A DNA stretch of 38,032 nt from Candidatus Uhrbacteria bacterium (GTDB taxonomy: Bacteria > Patescibacteriota > Patescibacteriia > 2-12-FULL-60-25), in the NCBI GenBank assembly GCA_903918235.1, contig CAIXDN010000070.1, forward strand, positions 1 to 38,032, written 5' to 3'. A program made the translations under genes and the position numbers. Numbering within the stretch: position 1 is the first letter of the stretch; every line of letters starts with the position of its first letter. This document shows positions 8,831-17,876 of this stretch, one piece after another. The notes beneath the pieces are model-generated. The model ran no database searches and was not told the origin of the DNA. It saw nothing but the letters and a program-made list of their open reading frames with translations.

Positions 8831-10816
8831 ATGTCGCGTTTTCTTATCGCGATTCTCGTAGTGTCTGTTCTCGTTCTTGTACCGTCCCTTGTGTTGGCGC
8901 AAGATTTGTCTATGCCTGGTCGAGGGGAAATCCTCGAACTTCGGCGCGATGATTCGCGTAATCAAGAAGGATATCGATCCTTCATCTTTGGGCCCTGGGC
9001 CCCTCATATGGGTGGTTTTGGCACGATCCTCAGCCGCGTGAATGCGGATCTTGAGGGCCAAAGGCCTATCACCATGGAGCAGCTCGACGCTGCCAATCGC
9101 TGCCTCGTTATTTATCATCGTCCTGATCGTCGCTCTGGGCGCAACGGAAGTTGCGATACCAATTCTACGAGCGCTAACGTTTCATTTGCTGATTATTGCG
9201 AGGGGGCTGAGTCCTGCTCGCGTTGGCCGATGGTTAATCGTGTGTATCGTATTCCTGCTCGTCCTCGGCTTACGCCGGGGGAGCGTGCAGAGCAGATGGT
9301 TGCTACGCTTGATGGTACGACAGTCACTCATACCGTTCCTGCGCCTGCGCAGCTCGGTGGGTGGATGACGGAGCTCTCTGCTCTGATGGAGGAGCAGCAG
9401 CCTCCGAGTTATGTTCAGGTGCATGATGTTTTGGCAGCATTTGGTCGTACGCTTGAGCGTGCGCCTGCGGGAGCGAATGGTTCGAGCGCTGTTATGGCGC
9501 CTGTTCCCACGGTAATGCCGACGGTTGTTCCTGCCGTCCTTCCCCCCGCCTCTCGCCCGACGAGCGTAGAGAATGGATTTGCTCATCAATCGTCAACGCT
9601 GGATGAAGCCGCCGCCTTCACTCTCGCGCATGCAAAGCTTGTGTGGTCCGTCTTCGCGATCTTGTCCATCGCGTTGATCATTCTTATTCTTAAGGACAAA
9701 TTCGTCGCGTGGTACAGGCCTACGTCGATGACTACTGAATCAGAATCGCCTGAAGCGGAGATCGCGCCTCCGCCTCCTACAAAGGAGCAAGAGCGTGACA
9801 AAAAGTTTTTCGAGTCTCTTGAGAGACTCTGGAAGCACTATGCTCAGAAGGCCCCTCTTTCCGAGGAGTCTCTTGTCCAATTTTTCCTCGCAGCAAATGC
9901 AAATGCGACGCTCGCGCTTGCTTATGGGAATGACCTTCTCAAGCACGCCGATGAAATTGAAGCGTTGAAGAACGTTCCTCCGAAGATTGAATATCGAGAG
10001 GATACGAAGCGCATTGAGGAGCTCGAGACTGCTAATCGTGAGGCTTATGCGCAGGTGCTACAGACTCGTTCTAGTCTCGAGTCGACACAGGAAGCTTTGA
10101 CGAAGGAGCGTGAACAGTGGCATAGCGAGCGTGTTTCATTTGCCTATGAAATGGAAAAGCTCACGAATGAACTTTCACGTTTCAAGGAGAAGGCAAAGTC
10201 GCTGGTTGAGACGCTCTTTCAAGAAGGGTTTGTCAATCTCGATTGCGCCATGGAGCATGCGGCTCATACAGGGGATACTTCCGCGCCTTCGATGATGAAG
10301 GCTGTAGAGCGTATCGCTCTGGCGCATGGTCTGTTCCAGCAGATGGTGCAAGGCGTTTTCAACGACTTGCTCATTTATCTGGATTCGGATCTTGCGACTT
10401 TGGTCAGGCGGTCGGTACGACCGCTTCCGATCGAGTCCACGCAGACGGGGGTTGGTTCCCCAAAATCCGCTGAGCCTGATGACATTCCTTTCCGGATTAG
10501 TCAGCATGCACCAGTGACTGCTCCTACCACGTCAAAACGTGGAAAGAAGCAGGCTGAGCGCGATGAGAGACGTCGTCGAAGGATGACGGAACCCATCGAG
10601 AGGGTACAGAATCCTTTGGAGGAGCTTCCGAATGTCGGGACGCTCGTCATGAAGCCGCCGCCGTTCTTTCCTCCTACTGAGGATTTGGGAACGGAGCCGG
10701 ATTCTGTCCCGCCGGTGCCTGGAGCCTCAAGTATGTATGAGGATTCCAAGCTGCCTGAGGATACCGGAATTACATCGGTCATTCACAAGCTCGTGATAAA
10801 CGAGACGAAAGACTGA
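8831..10816 (+). CDS. Exported membrane protein: signal peptide, LysM-like N-terminal region, single TM, long coiled coil
   Basis: MSRFLIAILVVSVLVLVPSLVLAQ; TM LVWSVFAILSIALIILIL; coiled-coil after TM. Confidence 0.75.
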   Translation: MSRFLIAILVVSVLVLVPSLVLAQDLSMPGRGEILELRRDDSRNQEGYRSFIFGPWAPHMGGFGTILSRVNADLEGQRPITMEQLDAANRCLVIYHRPDRRSGRNGSCDTNSTSANVSFADYCEGAESCSRWPMVNRVYRIPARPRLTPGERAEQMVATLDGTTVTHTVPAPAQLGGWMTELSALMEEQQPPSYVQVHDVLAAFGRTLERAPAGANGSSAVMAPVPTVMPTVVPAVLPPASRPTSVENGFAHQSSTLDEAAAFTLAHAKLVWSVFAILSIALIILILKDKFVAWYRPTSMTTESESPEAEIAPPPPTKEQERDKKFFESLERLWKHYAQKAPLSEESLVQFFLAANANATLALAYGNDLLKHADEIEALKNVPPKIEYREDTKRIEELETANREAYAQVLQTRSSLESTQEALTKEREQWHSERVSFAYEMEKLTNELSRFKEKAKSLVETLFQEGFVNLDCAMEHAAHTGDTSAPSMMKAVERIALAHGLFQQMVQGVFNDLLIYLDSDLATLVRRSVRPLPIESTQTGVGSPKSAEPDDIPFRISQHAPVTAPTTSKRGKKQAERDERRRRRMTEPIERVQNPLEELPNVGTLVMKPPPFFPPTEDLGTEPDSVPPVPGASSMYEDSKLPEDTGITSVIHKLVINETKD

Positions 10817-10827
10817 CCACGCCACTC

Positions 10828-10862
10828 GACCCCGCCCGTAATCTTACGGAGCGGGGTCTTGA
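10828..10862 (+). terminator. Rho-independent-like terminator
   Basis: GACCCCGC CCGTAATCTTACGG AGCGGGGTC. Confidence 0.7.
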
Positions 10863-10920
10863 CTTTTATTCAAATATTTGACCAAATACTTGTGGGTATT
10901 CTTACCCGATAGAGGTTTTT

Positions 10921-12711
10921 ATGGCGCGGTTCTCGTGGATGTTCAGTGGTTTGATCGCATCGGTTTGCGTGATGATCGTTTCTCCCGTGCAAGCGCAAGA
11001 GCGGCCTCAGGTCGAACTTGTCTCGGTGCATCGCGGTGAATCGATTGCGCGAATTCGTGTCAACGAAGGTGGTCGCCTTCGTGATATCAATACTCTGGCT
11101 CGTCGCTATGCGAGGGCACCAGGTCTTCACATCGATATGGAGATGATCGCCGATCGGAATCCGAACGGCATCATCTATGTCTGCTATGACAATGTGCGGG
11201 GTGAACGCCCCATGATGCGACGTGATCCTGCTTTGGTAGGAGCTTGCGTTCATCATCGGATGGCGCGATGGCTTGTGGCGGGGAGGACGTACAACGTGCC
11301 TCTTCAACCGGAAGCAGCTCCTATGCAAGAAGTGACCGCTCCTGTAGCACAGCCTGTTGCTGTGAATCGTAATATGCTCGAATTTACGGGCCAGGCTCGT
11401 ATCATTGAGCTTGAATCGCAATTGGCGAGTTCTCAAAATGAACTTGCTGAGGTCCGTTCGCAAGAGGCGGCCGTACGTCTTGTGGAGAGTGAGCGAGGAA
11501 GCAGTACGCCACTTTGGGTGGCTCTTACGCTCTTTATTCTCGTGGCTATTTCGCTGCTTTATTATCGGCAGCATCAGGATTGGTCCAGGAGGGTGATGTG
11601 GCGTGTGAATGGCATGTATCGAACTTGGGCCGCTTCTCGTGAACGTATGCGCAAGCATATTATCCGAGCGGAGCTCGAAGCGATTATGCACAAAGAAGGA
11701 ATGATTGGAGCTGCAAGAGAGCTCGGACGTGTGACAACGCGGTTTGGACGACTGCGTAAGCGATGTTCTTTTCTTCTTGTCCAGCTGGCGAAGCATCGGA
11801 AGTTGCTTCATCAGTCTCACGCTTCTCTTCAAATCTTCCAACGACAGCAATCTGAGGATATTGCTCGTCGAGAACGTCTTCCAAGACTCCTCAATCTTGT
11901 GGATCAGGCGCGGATTCACCAGACAAATGCTCGTAAGGCGCGTGCTCGTTCTGAGATGATTCTTCACTGGCTTCAGCAACTCCGAAGTGGTGAGAAGCCT
12001 GCCTCTCGAACGATGCGATCTATCCTTGTTTCGACGTATCGGCGCATGCTCTCGGAGTATCGTGCGGATCGTTTGAAGCACGAGGCACTGGTTCAATCGT
12101 GTGAAGAAGCAAAGACGCAAGCGATTGATGATCTGTATGCGATGACTGGTATGCGTACGGATTCCGTTGATCCGCAAGGGCGTCTTGAGCGAGAAATTCA
12201 TACGGCGACGCGCACTGCTGAAGTTTTGCAGGTGCGTACGGAAACCCTGAATGAACTTATTCAGGTCTATCAAGATCTCACGGCTTCCCAAACGCGCGAG
12301 CATGAAGCTCGTGTCGCAAAGTGGAAGAAAGAGCATGAGGCGTCTGAGTCTGTCGCTGTTTGGACGGAGAGTCTTGTTACAACAAGTGCTCTAACCAAAC
12401 TGACGGATGTCGAACGCCGGATGTATGAGCTCGAGGGTCGTACGGCTGGACTCGAGCGCCGTGCCATTACGGCAGAACAAGAACTTGAACAAGTGAATGA
12501 TTTTGTCGGTAAGCTCCAGCCTCAATATAAGATGGCCAAGGAGTTGCTCGATGAGATCAAAAAGGGCCCAAATTATCTGGATGCACGCGTCGTTCAGATG
12601 GCGGAGTATATCCGCAATCTGGAAGATGAACTTGGAATCCAGCGTAAGTCGATCTGGAGCGGACTTCCAGAAGTAGCCTATGGCGCGATTCCTTCTAAGG
12701 GGAATGCTTAG
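10921..12711 (+). CDS. Exported membrane protein with the same layout as the preceding gene
   Basis: Signal peptide ending VQAQ; VHRGESIARI...IADRNPN...LVAGRTYNVP; TM PLWVALTLFILVAISLLYY; coiled coil. Confidence 0.75.
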   Translation: MARFSWMFSGLIASVCVMIVSPVQAQERPQVELVSVHRGESIARIRVNEGGRLRDINTLARRYARAPGLHIDMEMIADRNPNGIIYVCYDNVRGERPMMRRDPALVGACVHHRMARWLVAGRTYNVPLQPEAAPMQEVTAPVAQPVAVNRNMLEFTGQARIIELESQLASSQNELAEVRSQEAAVRLVESERGSSTPLWVALTLFILVAISLLYYRQHQDWSRRVMWRVNGMYRTWAASRERMRKHIIRAELEAIMHKEGMIGAARELGRVTTRFGRLRKRCSFLLVQLAKHRKLLHQSHASLQIFQRQQSEDIARRERLPRLLNLVDQARIHQTNARKARARSEMILHWLQQLRSGEKPASRTMRSILVSTYRRMLSEYRADRLKHEALVQSCEEAKTQAIDDLYAMTGMRTDSVDPQGRLEREIHTATRTAEVLQVRTETLNELIQVYQDLTASQTREHEARVAKWKKEHEASESVAVWTESLVTTSALTKLTDVERRMYELEGRTAGLERRAITAEQELEQVNDFVGKLQPQYKMAKELLDEIKKGPNYLDARVVQMAEYIRNLEDELGIQRKSIWSGLPEVAYGAIPSKGNA

Positions 12712-12731
12712 GCCATCGTCCTTTCTCTCTC

Positions 12732-12779
12732 GCCGCCCGGTCTGTTGCCTTAAAATGGTTGACAGACTGGGCGGTTTTC
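12732..12779 (+). terminator. Rho-independent-like terminator
   Basis: CCGCCCGGTCTGT...ACAGACTGGGCGG TTTT. Confidence 0.7.
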
Positions 12780-12876
12780 GTTAAGGTTTGGCTACTAAAA
12801 AACTAGCGTAACTGGCCAATTTCAACTTCAATTTTGCTTGTTGAGAGCCCCAAATAGGGGACATGTTACAAAATCT

Positions 12877-13362
12877 ATGTCTGACGCTTTGACGTCATCG
12901 CAGTACGAGCTCATGTACATCATTCCTGGTACTCTTTCTGAGGAAGAAGCCGGTGTGGTGGAAACGAAGATCTCGACCTTGGTCACGAAGTACGGTGCAA
13001 CTGTTGAATCGACGAAGCGTCTTGGTAAATTCCGACTTGCTTATCTCATTGATGAACAACGTCACGGTTACTACATGCTTGTTCGCTTTAATGCAGAACG
13101 GACTGCCATGGCTAAGATCGATGAGAACTTGCGCATCTCCACTGATATTGTCCGCCACATGATTTTGCGTGCGGAAGAGGCTGGAGAAGGTAAGTACAAC
13201 CTTGTTGAATATAAAGAGATCAACCTTGACAACAAAGAGGACCGACCACGTCGTCGTACCGATCGTCCTACGGAGGATGTGAAGGCTGTTGAGGGTGAAA
13301 AGACGGAAGAGGGTGAGAAAAAGCCTGAGGCTTCCTTGCCTGAAGTTGCGGCTTCGGTCTAA
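12877..13362 (+). CDS. rpsF: 30S ribosomal protein S6
   Basis: YELMYIIPGTLSEEEA...GATVESTKRLGKFRLAYLIDEQRHGYYMLVRF; followed by ssb and rpsR. Confidence 0.93.
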   Translation: MSDALTSSQYELMYIIPGTLSEEEAGVVETKISTLVTKYGATVESTKRLGKFRLAYLIDEQRHGYYMLVRFNAERTAMAKIDENLRISTDIVRHMILRAEEAGEGKYNLVEYKEINLDNKEDRPRRRTDRPTEDVKAVEGEKTEEGEKKPEASLPEVAASV

Positions 13363-13373
13363 GCTTTGTTTCT

Positions 13374-13838
13374 ATGGATTTGAACCGTGCAATGATTATC
13401 GGTAATGTGACCCGTGACCCAGAGCTTCGGGCCACAGCCGGGGGTCAGAACGTTTGTTCGTTTGGTATTGCTACCAATCAGCAATGGACGGATGCACAGG
13501 GCGCAAAACAGCAACGCGCTGAGTATCACAATATCGTTGCTTGGGGAAAGCTTGCGGAGATTTGCGGACAGTATCTTGGTAAAGGTCGTAAGGTCTATAT
13601 CGAAGGACGTTTGCAGACACGTGAGTGGGAAACGCCAGATGCACAAAAGCGTCAGCGTACGGAGATCGTTGCAGACAACATGATCATTCTCGATCGCAAA
13701 GATGTTGGTGCTCAAGTTGCAAGTCGTGATCCGCAGGCGGCAACAATGCCAACAACTCCATCGGTTGAACCAACGGTTACTCCACTTGATAAGTCGATTG
13801 GAGACAGTGAGATCCGCTTAGAAGACATTCCGTTTTAA
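13374..13838 (+). CDS. ssb: Single-stranded DNA-binding protein
   Basis: MDLNRAMIIGNVTRDPELRATAGGQNVCSFGIATNQ...; acidic tail ending EDIPF. Confidence 0.95.
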   Translation: MDLNRAMIIGNVTRDPELRATAGGQNVCSFGIATNQQWTDAQGAKQQRAEYHNIVAWGKLAEICGQYLGKGRKVYIEGRLQTREWETPDAQKRQRTEIVADNMIILDRKDVGAQVASRDPQAATMPTTPSVEPTVTPLDKSIGDSEIRLEDIPF

Positions 13839-13897
13839 ACCTTATTTATTTCATCCCGCGCATCTCTGGTTGATCCGTTCTCGATGCGCCTACACCT

Positions 13898-14122
13898 ATG
13901 AACAACAAGAAAAAGATGACACCTCGTACGTGTTATTTCTGCCAGCAGAATCTTACAGAAATCAACTATAAGGATACCGATACGCTTCGCCGTTACCTTT
14001 CCTCGTTTGGAAAGATCGTTCCACGCAAGCGCTCCGGCGTCTGCGCATGGCACCAGCGTAAATTGGCTAACGCTATCAAGCGCGCTCGCTTCATGGCTTT
14101 GGTTCCTTACTTGGTTCGCTAA
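13898..14122 (+). CDS. rpsR: 30S ribosomal protein S18
   Basis: CYFCQQNLTEINYKDTDTLRRYLSSFGKIVPRKRSGVCAWHQRKLANAIKRARFMALVPY. Confidence 0.95.
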   Translation: MNNKKKMTPRTCYFCQQNLTEINYKDTDTLRRYLSSFGKIVPRKRSGVCAWHQRKLANAIKRARFMALVPYLVR

Positions 14123-14126
14123 GATA

Positions 14127-14154
14127 AAACTCTCCGCCTCAGGCGGAGAGTTTT
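14127..14154 (+). terminator. Terminator after rpsR
   Basis: AAAACTCTCCGCCTCAGGCGGAGAGTTTT. Confidence 0.85.
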
Positions 14155-14172
14155 GCTGTATCGGCATTCTCT

Positions 14173-15120
14173 ATGAACCCTGAATTTATTCGTGCACGCT
14201 CTACGGTTGTTAAACTTGTACGACGGTTTTTTGATGAACGTGGATATTTGGAAGTGCAGACACCGCGTCTTGTTGGATTACCTGGGCAGGAGCCGTATTT
14301 GAATCCGATGTGGACCGAGGTGGAGGAAGCTGATGGCATGGTTCATCGCACCGCTCTGATCACAAGTCCCGAGTATGCATTGAAGCGCCTGCTCGCGGCG
14401 GGGTTTGATAAGGTTTATGATTTGGGGCCGTGTTTTAGAAATGGGGAGCCTTGGGATGGGACGCATGATCCAGAGTTTATGATGTGTGAGTGGTATCGCA
14501 AAGGAATTGGGATTCACGAACTCATGGATGAGACGGAAGAAATGACGCGTTCTATTTTGACGAACCTTCCAGTATTTCGGCGAATGACGGTTGCAGAAGC
14601 CATGAAGGAATATGCCGACGTTGATTTGGAACCTTTACTAGGAAATAGAGAGGCGATCGCGGAAGTTTGTCGAGCGCATCATCAGACCGTTGTTGATACG
14701 GATACGTGGGATGATTTGTTTTTTAAAATTTTTTTAAGCGAGGTTGAACCAAAGCTTGGAGACGTGCCGACGTTTTTGTGGTGCTATCCGGCTTCTATGG
14801 CTGCGCTCGCACAAAGGGATCCTGATGATATGCGTTATGCGTTACGCGTCGAGCTGTATGTTGGAAACCTTGAGTTGGCAAATGGTTATGTTGAATTGGC
14901 AGACCCTACCGAGTTACGAGCACGCTTTGAGGAAGAGCAAGCTTTGCGCCGGTCTTTAGGAAAGGATGTTTGGCCAATCGATGAACGATTTATGGAGGCG
15001 ATTCCAAAGATGGGACAAGCGGCAGGGATTGCTTTTGGTGTCGATCGGTTGGCGATGTTGCTTGCGGGGACAAAATCTATTAGTGATTTGATGCCGATTC
15101 CAGCGAGGGAAAGGTTTTAA
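14173..15120 (+). CDS. epmA: EF-P lysine ligase-like protein (class II LysRS-like, no OB domain)
   Basis: VQTPRLVGLPGQEPYLNP, ITSPEYALKRLLAAGFDKVYDLGPCFRNGE, HDPEFMMCEWYRKG, GVDRLAMLL; next to efp. Confidence 0.88.
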   Translation: MNPEFIRARSTVVKLVRRFFDERGYLEVQTPRLVGLPGQEPYLNPMWTEVEEADGMVHRTALITSPEYALKRLLAAGFDKVYDLGPCFRNGEPWDGTHDPEFMMCEWYRKGIGIHELMDETEEMTRSILTNLPVFRRMTVAEAMKEYADVDLEPLLGNREAIAEVCRAHHQTVVDTDTWDDLFFKIFLSEVEPKLGDVPTFLWCYPASMAALAQRDPDDMRYALRVELYVGNLELANGYVELADPTELRARFEEEQALRRSLGKDVWPIDERFMEAIPKMGQAAGIAFGVDRLAMLLAGTKSISDLMPIPARERF

Positions 15121-15161
15121 CGGTTGACGAATTATCTTTTTTTCGCCATACTCACGCCATT

Positions 15162-15725
15162 ATGGCTTCTACATCTGAGATCAAAAAAGGCGTTGTTATC
15201 CGAGATCCACAGGGTCTTTGGGTAGTGAATGAGTTTCAGCATATTAACCCGGGTAAGGGCGCGGCTTTTGTGCGTACTCGTATCAAGAACTTGCAGAGTG
15301 GCAAGACATTGGAAACGACGTTTAAGACATCGGAAACGATTGAGCTTGTTGAAGTTGAACATCGAAAGATGCAGTATCTCTATCACGATGCGACGGGTCA
15401 TACGTTTATGGATCAGGGCACATATGAACAGGCGACGATGTCAGATCAGGATGTTGGGGCTGATGGAAAGTATCTACGTGATGGAATGGAGTTGAATGTT
15501 ACAACGTATGAAGGCCAACCAATTGCTTTGGAACTTCCTCGTAAGATGGTATTTAAGGTCACGGAATCCATGGATGCGACAGGTGGTAACACGGTGTCTG
15601 GCGGAAACATGACAAAGGAAGTAACGGTAGAAGGTGGCATCAAGGTACATGTTCCATTATTTATCAAACAGGGTGAAAATATCATTGTTAATACGGAAAA
15701 TGGTGAGTACGTTGAGCGCGCATAA
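15162..15725 (+). CDS. efp: Elongation factor P
   Basis: NPGKGAAFVRTRIKNLQSGKTLETTFK; YLYHDATGHTFMD; VPLFIKQGENIIVNTENGEYVERA. Confidence 0.95.
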   Translation: MASTSEIKKGVVIRDPQGLWVVNEFQHINPGKGAAFVRTRIKNLQSGKTLETTFKTSETIELVEVEHRKMQYLYHDATGHTFMDQGTYEQATMSDQDVGADGKYLRDGMELNVTTYEGQPIALELPRKMVFKVTESMDATGGNTVSGGNMTKEVTVEGGIKVHVPLFIKQGENIIVNTENGEYVERA

Positions 15726-15733
15726 TCAGTATA

Positions 15734-15763
15734 CAAAAAACCCTCCGAGCGGAGGGTTTTTTG
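15734..15763. terminator. Terminator, identical 30 bp copy at 17831-17860
   Basis: CAAAAAACCCTCCGAGCGGAGGGTTTTTTG. Confidence 0.9.
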
Positions 15764-15765
15764 TT

Positions 15766-17796
15766 TTAACGTAGGTTGGCGTCGATGGAGCTGACACCGC
15801 TTGTTTCTGTCGATGGACTGAATGAGGCGGTTGGAGTGACGTCGCTACCAAAGGTGTAGTCCGTGTAGAATGTATCGCTAATGTCGTCAATACGCGTGTT
15901 CCAGGCCGATCCGTAGAGTGAGGTTGCGATCGCTTCTGTTGTGACCCAGCGGAGTGAGCCGTAGCGACCGACAGCGTAGACCTTATTGAGTGTTGTGAAT
16001 TTCACCATGCGTACGCCCGGGCGATAATTTACGTTAGCGCCTAAGACAATGGCTGAGAGATCGGTGCTGTTTAGTTCGATAATTCCATCAAAGTTTGTGT
16101 ACCAAGTGAAAAATACGCGTTCATTTGGAAAAGCGTGGCGTTTGCCGTCCGAGCCGACGAAGTACACGGCCTTACAGGGGTGGTTTACGTCGATGAAACC
16201 GGCTGGGCAGACGAGTTTCACGAGATGGTTTGCATAGAGGCCCGCGGTTCCCGGTGTGGTGACAGTGATGGTGCGGGAAGTGCTTCCGGTATTGCTGGCG
16301 GCGTCTGAACAACGAACTTCAACGACGTAGGTTCCGGCGCTTCCAAATGTGTGGCTGCGTGTTGCTGTGCCGGATGTCGTACCGCTTCGTTCCATAGAAC
16401 CGATAAGCGATCCGCTGATATAGAGATTGCATGTCGTTACGCCGACCGCATCGGAGAAGCTGGCAGAAACGTTGACCGAGGAACCGGCCGTGGCCGTGGA
16501 TGGGTTGACGGAGGTGACGATTGGGCTCGTCGTGTCGCCGGTCGCGATCGGAATGACCGTGATCAAGACGGAACGGAACCCGGAGTTACTGGCTGTATCC
16601 GTACAGATGACTTTTACCGCATTGTCGCCAACGAGAGAAAAGCTAATGGCTTTTGTGGCTAAGCCTGCGGCAACCGTCATGCTGCCTTGGTTCACGCCGT
16701 TGATTTCGAGCGCACACGCGCTAATGGAGATGTTGTCAGAGACGGTCGCTTGGATCATCACCGCCACACCCACGGTTGCCGTTGTCGGTGCGATGGAGCT
16801 AACAACCGGGCTGGTTGTGTCGGCGATAACCGGTGCCGTGACATTGATGGTGATTGTCTTATTGCCCGTGTTTACGGCGGCGTCTGCGCACTGCACGTAG
16901 GCGCTGTGGTTACCGGTGGTGGCAAACGTGTGGGACATGGATGCTTGGGTGCCGGAAAGCATGGTCATGTTTCCCAGACCGACGCCGTCTATCGTCAGTT
17001 TACATCCGGTCACGCCGATATTGTCGCTAAAGGTGGCGGTAATGGTGGTATCGATATTTTGGGTGGCGATGGTCGGTAAGAGAGAGCTGACAACCGGATC
17101 GGTTGTGTCAGGCGGTGCGGAAAAGACCACGGTTTGAGCGCGTGTTCCGAAATTTCCGGATCGGTCATAGCAGTTGGTTGTGAGCGTGTGAGATCCGGCA
17201 TCGGTGACCGTGGTCGAACGGCTGGCTGTGCCCGCCGTTGAGCCGACGCCGCCGGAAAGCGTCATGGATCCACTTCCGACAATGTTCGCGTCTACGACGA
17301 GGTAGCAGGTATTCAAACCGGAACCAAAGTCTGTATCATCGTAGTTTGATTGGATGGTGAAAGATGAGCCGGCGACGGGAATGGCCGGTGTGAGGGTGTA
17401 GGTACCCAAGATCGGAGCGGTCGTATCGGCGGAGACGGTGACCGTAGCTTCACCAAAACCCGTGGATCCACCGCTATTGGTACAGGTGGCACGGACAAGG
17501 TGACTGCCTGCGGCGCTGATGGTTGCGCTTCGTGTCGCTGTTCCACTCAGCGAGCCGGACATTGTCATGCCGCCTTGTGAAACTCCGTCGATGGAGAGCG
17601 TGCATCCATTGATGGCGGTCGCACTGGCAAATGTCGCCGTGTATTCCGTGAGCATCCCGGCGAATGTTGAAACCGGTGTTGGTGCGTTTACGCTGAGTGA
17701 GATGGCGTGGGCTGGGATCATCAGCAGTGCGGCGGCGAAAAAAGGTGAACAGATCGCTGCGGCACGGAGAAAGAGATGTTTCATGTTTACTATCAT
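15766..17796 (-). CDS. Secreted multi-Ig-like repeat protein with C-terminal YAV.R.G-type domain
   Basis: Signal peptide ...MIPAHA; repeats DTT(S/D)PxVxS...; C-term VYFVGSDGKRHAFPNERVFFTWYTNF...VYAVGRYGSLRWVTTEAIATSLYGSAW. Confidence 0.85.
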   Translation of the reverse strand: MIVNMKHLFLRAAAICSPFFAAALLMIPAHAISLSVNAPTPVSTFAGMLTEYTATFASATAINGCTLSIDGVSQGGMTMSGSLSGTATRSATISAAGSHLVRATCTNSGGSTGFGEATVTVSADTTAPILGTYTLTPAIPVAGSSFTIQSNYDDTDFGSGLNTCYLVVDANIVGSGSMTLSGGVGSTAGTASRSTTVTDAGSHTLTTNCYDRSGNFGTRAQTVVFSAPPDTTDPVVSSLLPTIATQNIDTTITATFSDNIGVTGCKLTIDGVGLGNMTMLSGTQASMSHTFATTGNHSAYVQCADAAVNTGNKTITINVTAPVIADTTSPVVSSIAPTTATVGVAVMIQATVSDNISISACALEINGVNQGSMTVAAGLATKAISFSLVGDNAVKVICTDTASNSGFRSVLITVIPIATGDTTSPIVTSVNPSTATAGSSVNVSASFSDAVGVTTCNLYISGSLIGSMERSGTTSGTATRSHTFGSAGTYVVEVRCSDAASNTGSTSRTITVTTPGTAGLYANHLVKLVCPAGFIDVNHPCKAVYFVGSDGKRHAFPNERVFFTWYTNFDGIIELNSTDLSAIVLGANVNYRPGVRMVKFTTLNKVYAVGRYGSLRWVTTEAIATSLYGSAWNTRIDDISDTFYTDYTFGSDVTPTASFSPSTETSGVSSIDANLR

Positions 17797-17830
17797 AATT
17801 GAATGAATTAAATATTGATAGATTGCTTTT

Positions 17831-17860
17831 CAAAAAACCCTCCGAGCGGAGGGTTTTTTG
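17831..17860. terminator. Terminator, identical to 15734-15763
   Basis: CAAAAAACCCTCCGAGCGGAGGGTTTTTTG. Confidence 0.9.
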
Positions 17861-17876
17861 ATTGGTACTTTGTTTT

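Noticed and set aside
10870-12336. 488-aa antisense ORF
   Set aside because: Lies opposite a well-supported signal-peptide/TM/coiled-coil gene; composition (Arg/His/Ser/Leu rich) is typical of antisense shadow ORFs.
16351-17137. Plus-strand ORFs inside the Ig-repeat protein
   Set aside because: Shadow ORFs of repetitive minus-strand coding sequence.
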